Assembly (NCBI GenBank): GCA_021820825.1
Contig: JAKADD010000200.1
Coordinates: 1-5,484, forward strand
Reading direction: 5' to 3'
Origin: Bacillota bacterium
GTDB lineage: Bacteria; Bacillota; Bacilli; Alicyclobacillales; SLC66
DNA length: 5,484 nt
Part shown: piece after piece, positions 4,949-5,484 of the stretch
How the letters are laid out: every line of letters starts with the position of its first letter
Position numbering within the stretch: the stretch's first letter is position 1
Made by a program: the position numbers and the translations under genes
The notes under the pieces: generated by a model
Database searches by the model: none
Seen by the model: only the letters and a program-made list of their open reading frames with translations
Told to the model about the DNA's origin: nothing

Positions 4949-5484
4949 TTAGACAGCCTCCAGCAAAAGTTCCACCACATCCAGCGTGTCCACCTGTTCC
5001 TCCGTTCCCGTGGCCTTGGCGCCGTCAATCAGCATGGTCATGCAATAGGGACAGGCCGTCGCAATTGTGGAAGCTCCCGTCTCCAGAGCCTGCTCTGTAC
5101 GCAGCACATTGATACGCTGATCGCCGGTTTCCTCTTTGAACATCGATCCGCCGCCGGCTCCGCAGCACATACTCTTGTTGCGGCTGCGTTCCATCTCCAC
5201 CAGTTCGATTCCCGGAATCTTGCCTAAAATATAGCGCGGTGCGTCATAGATTCCATTATAGCGCCCCAGGTAGCAGGAGTCATGGTAGGTGACCTTGCGC
5301 GTGACGGTATTGACCGGATGCAGATTGCCCTCGTCAATCAGTCTGGCCAGCATCTCCGTATGATGAACGATCTCAGCCGTGAATCCGAAATCCGGATATT
5401 CTTTAAGAAATGCGTTGTACGCGTGCGGATCGGTGGTGACAATCTTTTTGACCCCGTACGACTGGAAGATCTCGATGTTTTTTG
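4949..5484 (-). CDS. fadF: FadF-like (Fe-S) oxidoreductase, C-terminal part
   Basis: The last 177 residues of a large iron-sulfur oxidoreductase; the N-terminus lies beyond the window edge and the frame is open to it, starting within a codon at about 5482. The visible part carries one cysteine-rich CCG domain of the heterodisulfide-reductase HdrB/GlpC type: Cys70 in YHDSCYLGRYN, Cys106-Cys107 in SMCCGAGGGSMF, and Cys144/Cys147 in ATACPYCMTM (visible-fragment numbering). This is the full C-x(n)-CCG-x(n)-CxxC pattern that binds an iron-sulfur cluster. In Bacillales the FadF protein of this type sits with acyl-CoA dehydrogenase genes and is thought to take electrons from ETF towards menaquinone; its membrane segments would be in the missing N-terminal part. 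The neighbouring beta-oxidation genes support the FadF name, but related glycolate oxidase or Hdr-type subunits share this domain. The TAA stop at 4951-4949 is followed by a hairpin. Confidence 0.85.
   Translation of the reverse strand, partial: KNIEIFQSYGVKKIVTTDPHAYNAFLKEYPDFGFTAEIVHHTEMLARLIDEGNLHPVNTVTRKVTYHDSCYLGRYNGIYDAPRYILGKIPGIELVEMERSRNKSMCCGAGGGSMFKEETGDQRINVLRTEQALETGASTIATACPYCMTMLIDGAKATGTEEQVDTLDVVELLLEAV

Noticed and set aside
4825..5028. N-terminal extension of the fdhD frame by 68 residues
   Set aside because: It overlaps the end of the Fe-S oxidoreductase gene and has a composition (Trp/Arg-rich) typical of an out-of-frame reading. A good ribosome site precedes the ATG at 4824.
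4949..5353. Reading the Fe-S protein as a complete 134-residue gene starting at the ATG at 5353
   Set aside because: The same frame stays open to the window edge, and the upstream codons encode family-like sequence (KKIVTTDPHAYNAFLKEYP), so the ATG is an internal methionine of a truncated larger gene.

Overview
This window looks like part of a fatty-acid beta-oxidation cluster from a spore-former-type Bacillota (Firmicutes) genome of moderately high GC. The assignment rests on very strong GGAGG-type ribosome binding sites, on TTG and GTG starts, and on the gene set itself: fadF, thiolase, 3-hydroxyacyl-CoA dehydrogenase and two acyl-CoA dehydrogenases, as in the fadF/mmgABC/acdA clusters of Bacillales. 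The Alicyclobacillus/Effusibacillus/Tumebacillus side of Bacillales is a plausible home, but that is inference from protein style and base composition, not a demonstrated placement.

All six genes are on the minus strand, so transcription runs from high to low coordinates. In that order they are: the C-terminal part of a FadF-like Fe-S oxidoreductase (5484-4949, cut by the window edge); fdhD (4824-4015), a sulfurtransferase for formate dehydrogenase maturation; an acetyl-CoA acetyltransferase/thiolase (3854-2667); a 3-hydroxybutyryl-CoA dehydrogenase (2670-1807); a complete acyl-CoA dehydrogenase (1648-497); and the N-terminal 161 residues of a second acyl-CoA dehydrogenase (484-1, cut by the window edge). 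The long open frames on the plus strand are shadows of these genes.

The enzymes fit one pathway. The acyl-CoA dehydrogenases make enoyl-CoA and pass electrons to ETF. FadF-type proteins are thought to carry those electrons towards the quinone pool. The hydroxyacyl-CoA dehydrogenase and thiolase finish the cycle and release acetyl-CoA. No enoyl-CoA hydratase or ETF gene is visible here. FdhD is the outsider, since its known job is formate dehydrogenase maturation.

The non-coding stretches are short (12 to 160 bp), but three contain structure. The most striking is a 125-bp nested palindrome at 1684-1808, between the hydroxyacyl-CoA dehydrogenase and the first acyl-CoA dehydrogenase. It has three perfect stems of 16, 9 and 13 bp, separated by unpaired segments of about 10 nt and closed by an 8-nt loop, and its outer arm supplies part of the upstream gene's stop codon. 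The fadF-fdhD gap carries a run of small dyads (4878-4946). The thiolase leader carries an imperfect palindrome of TetR/FadR-operator style (3882-3895). No RNA gene, CRISPR array or transposase gene was found.
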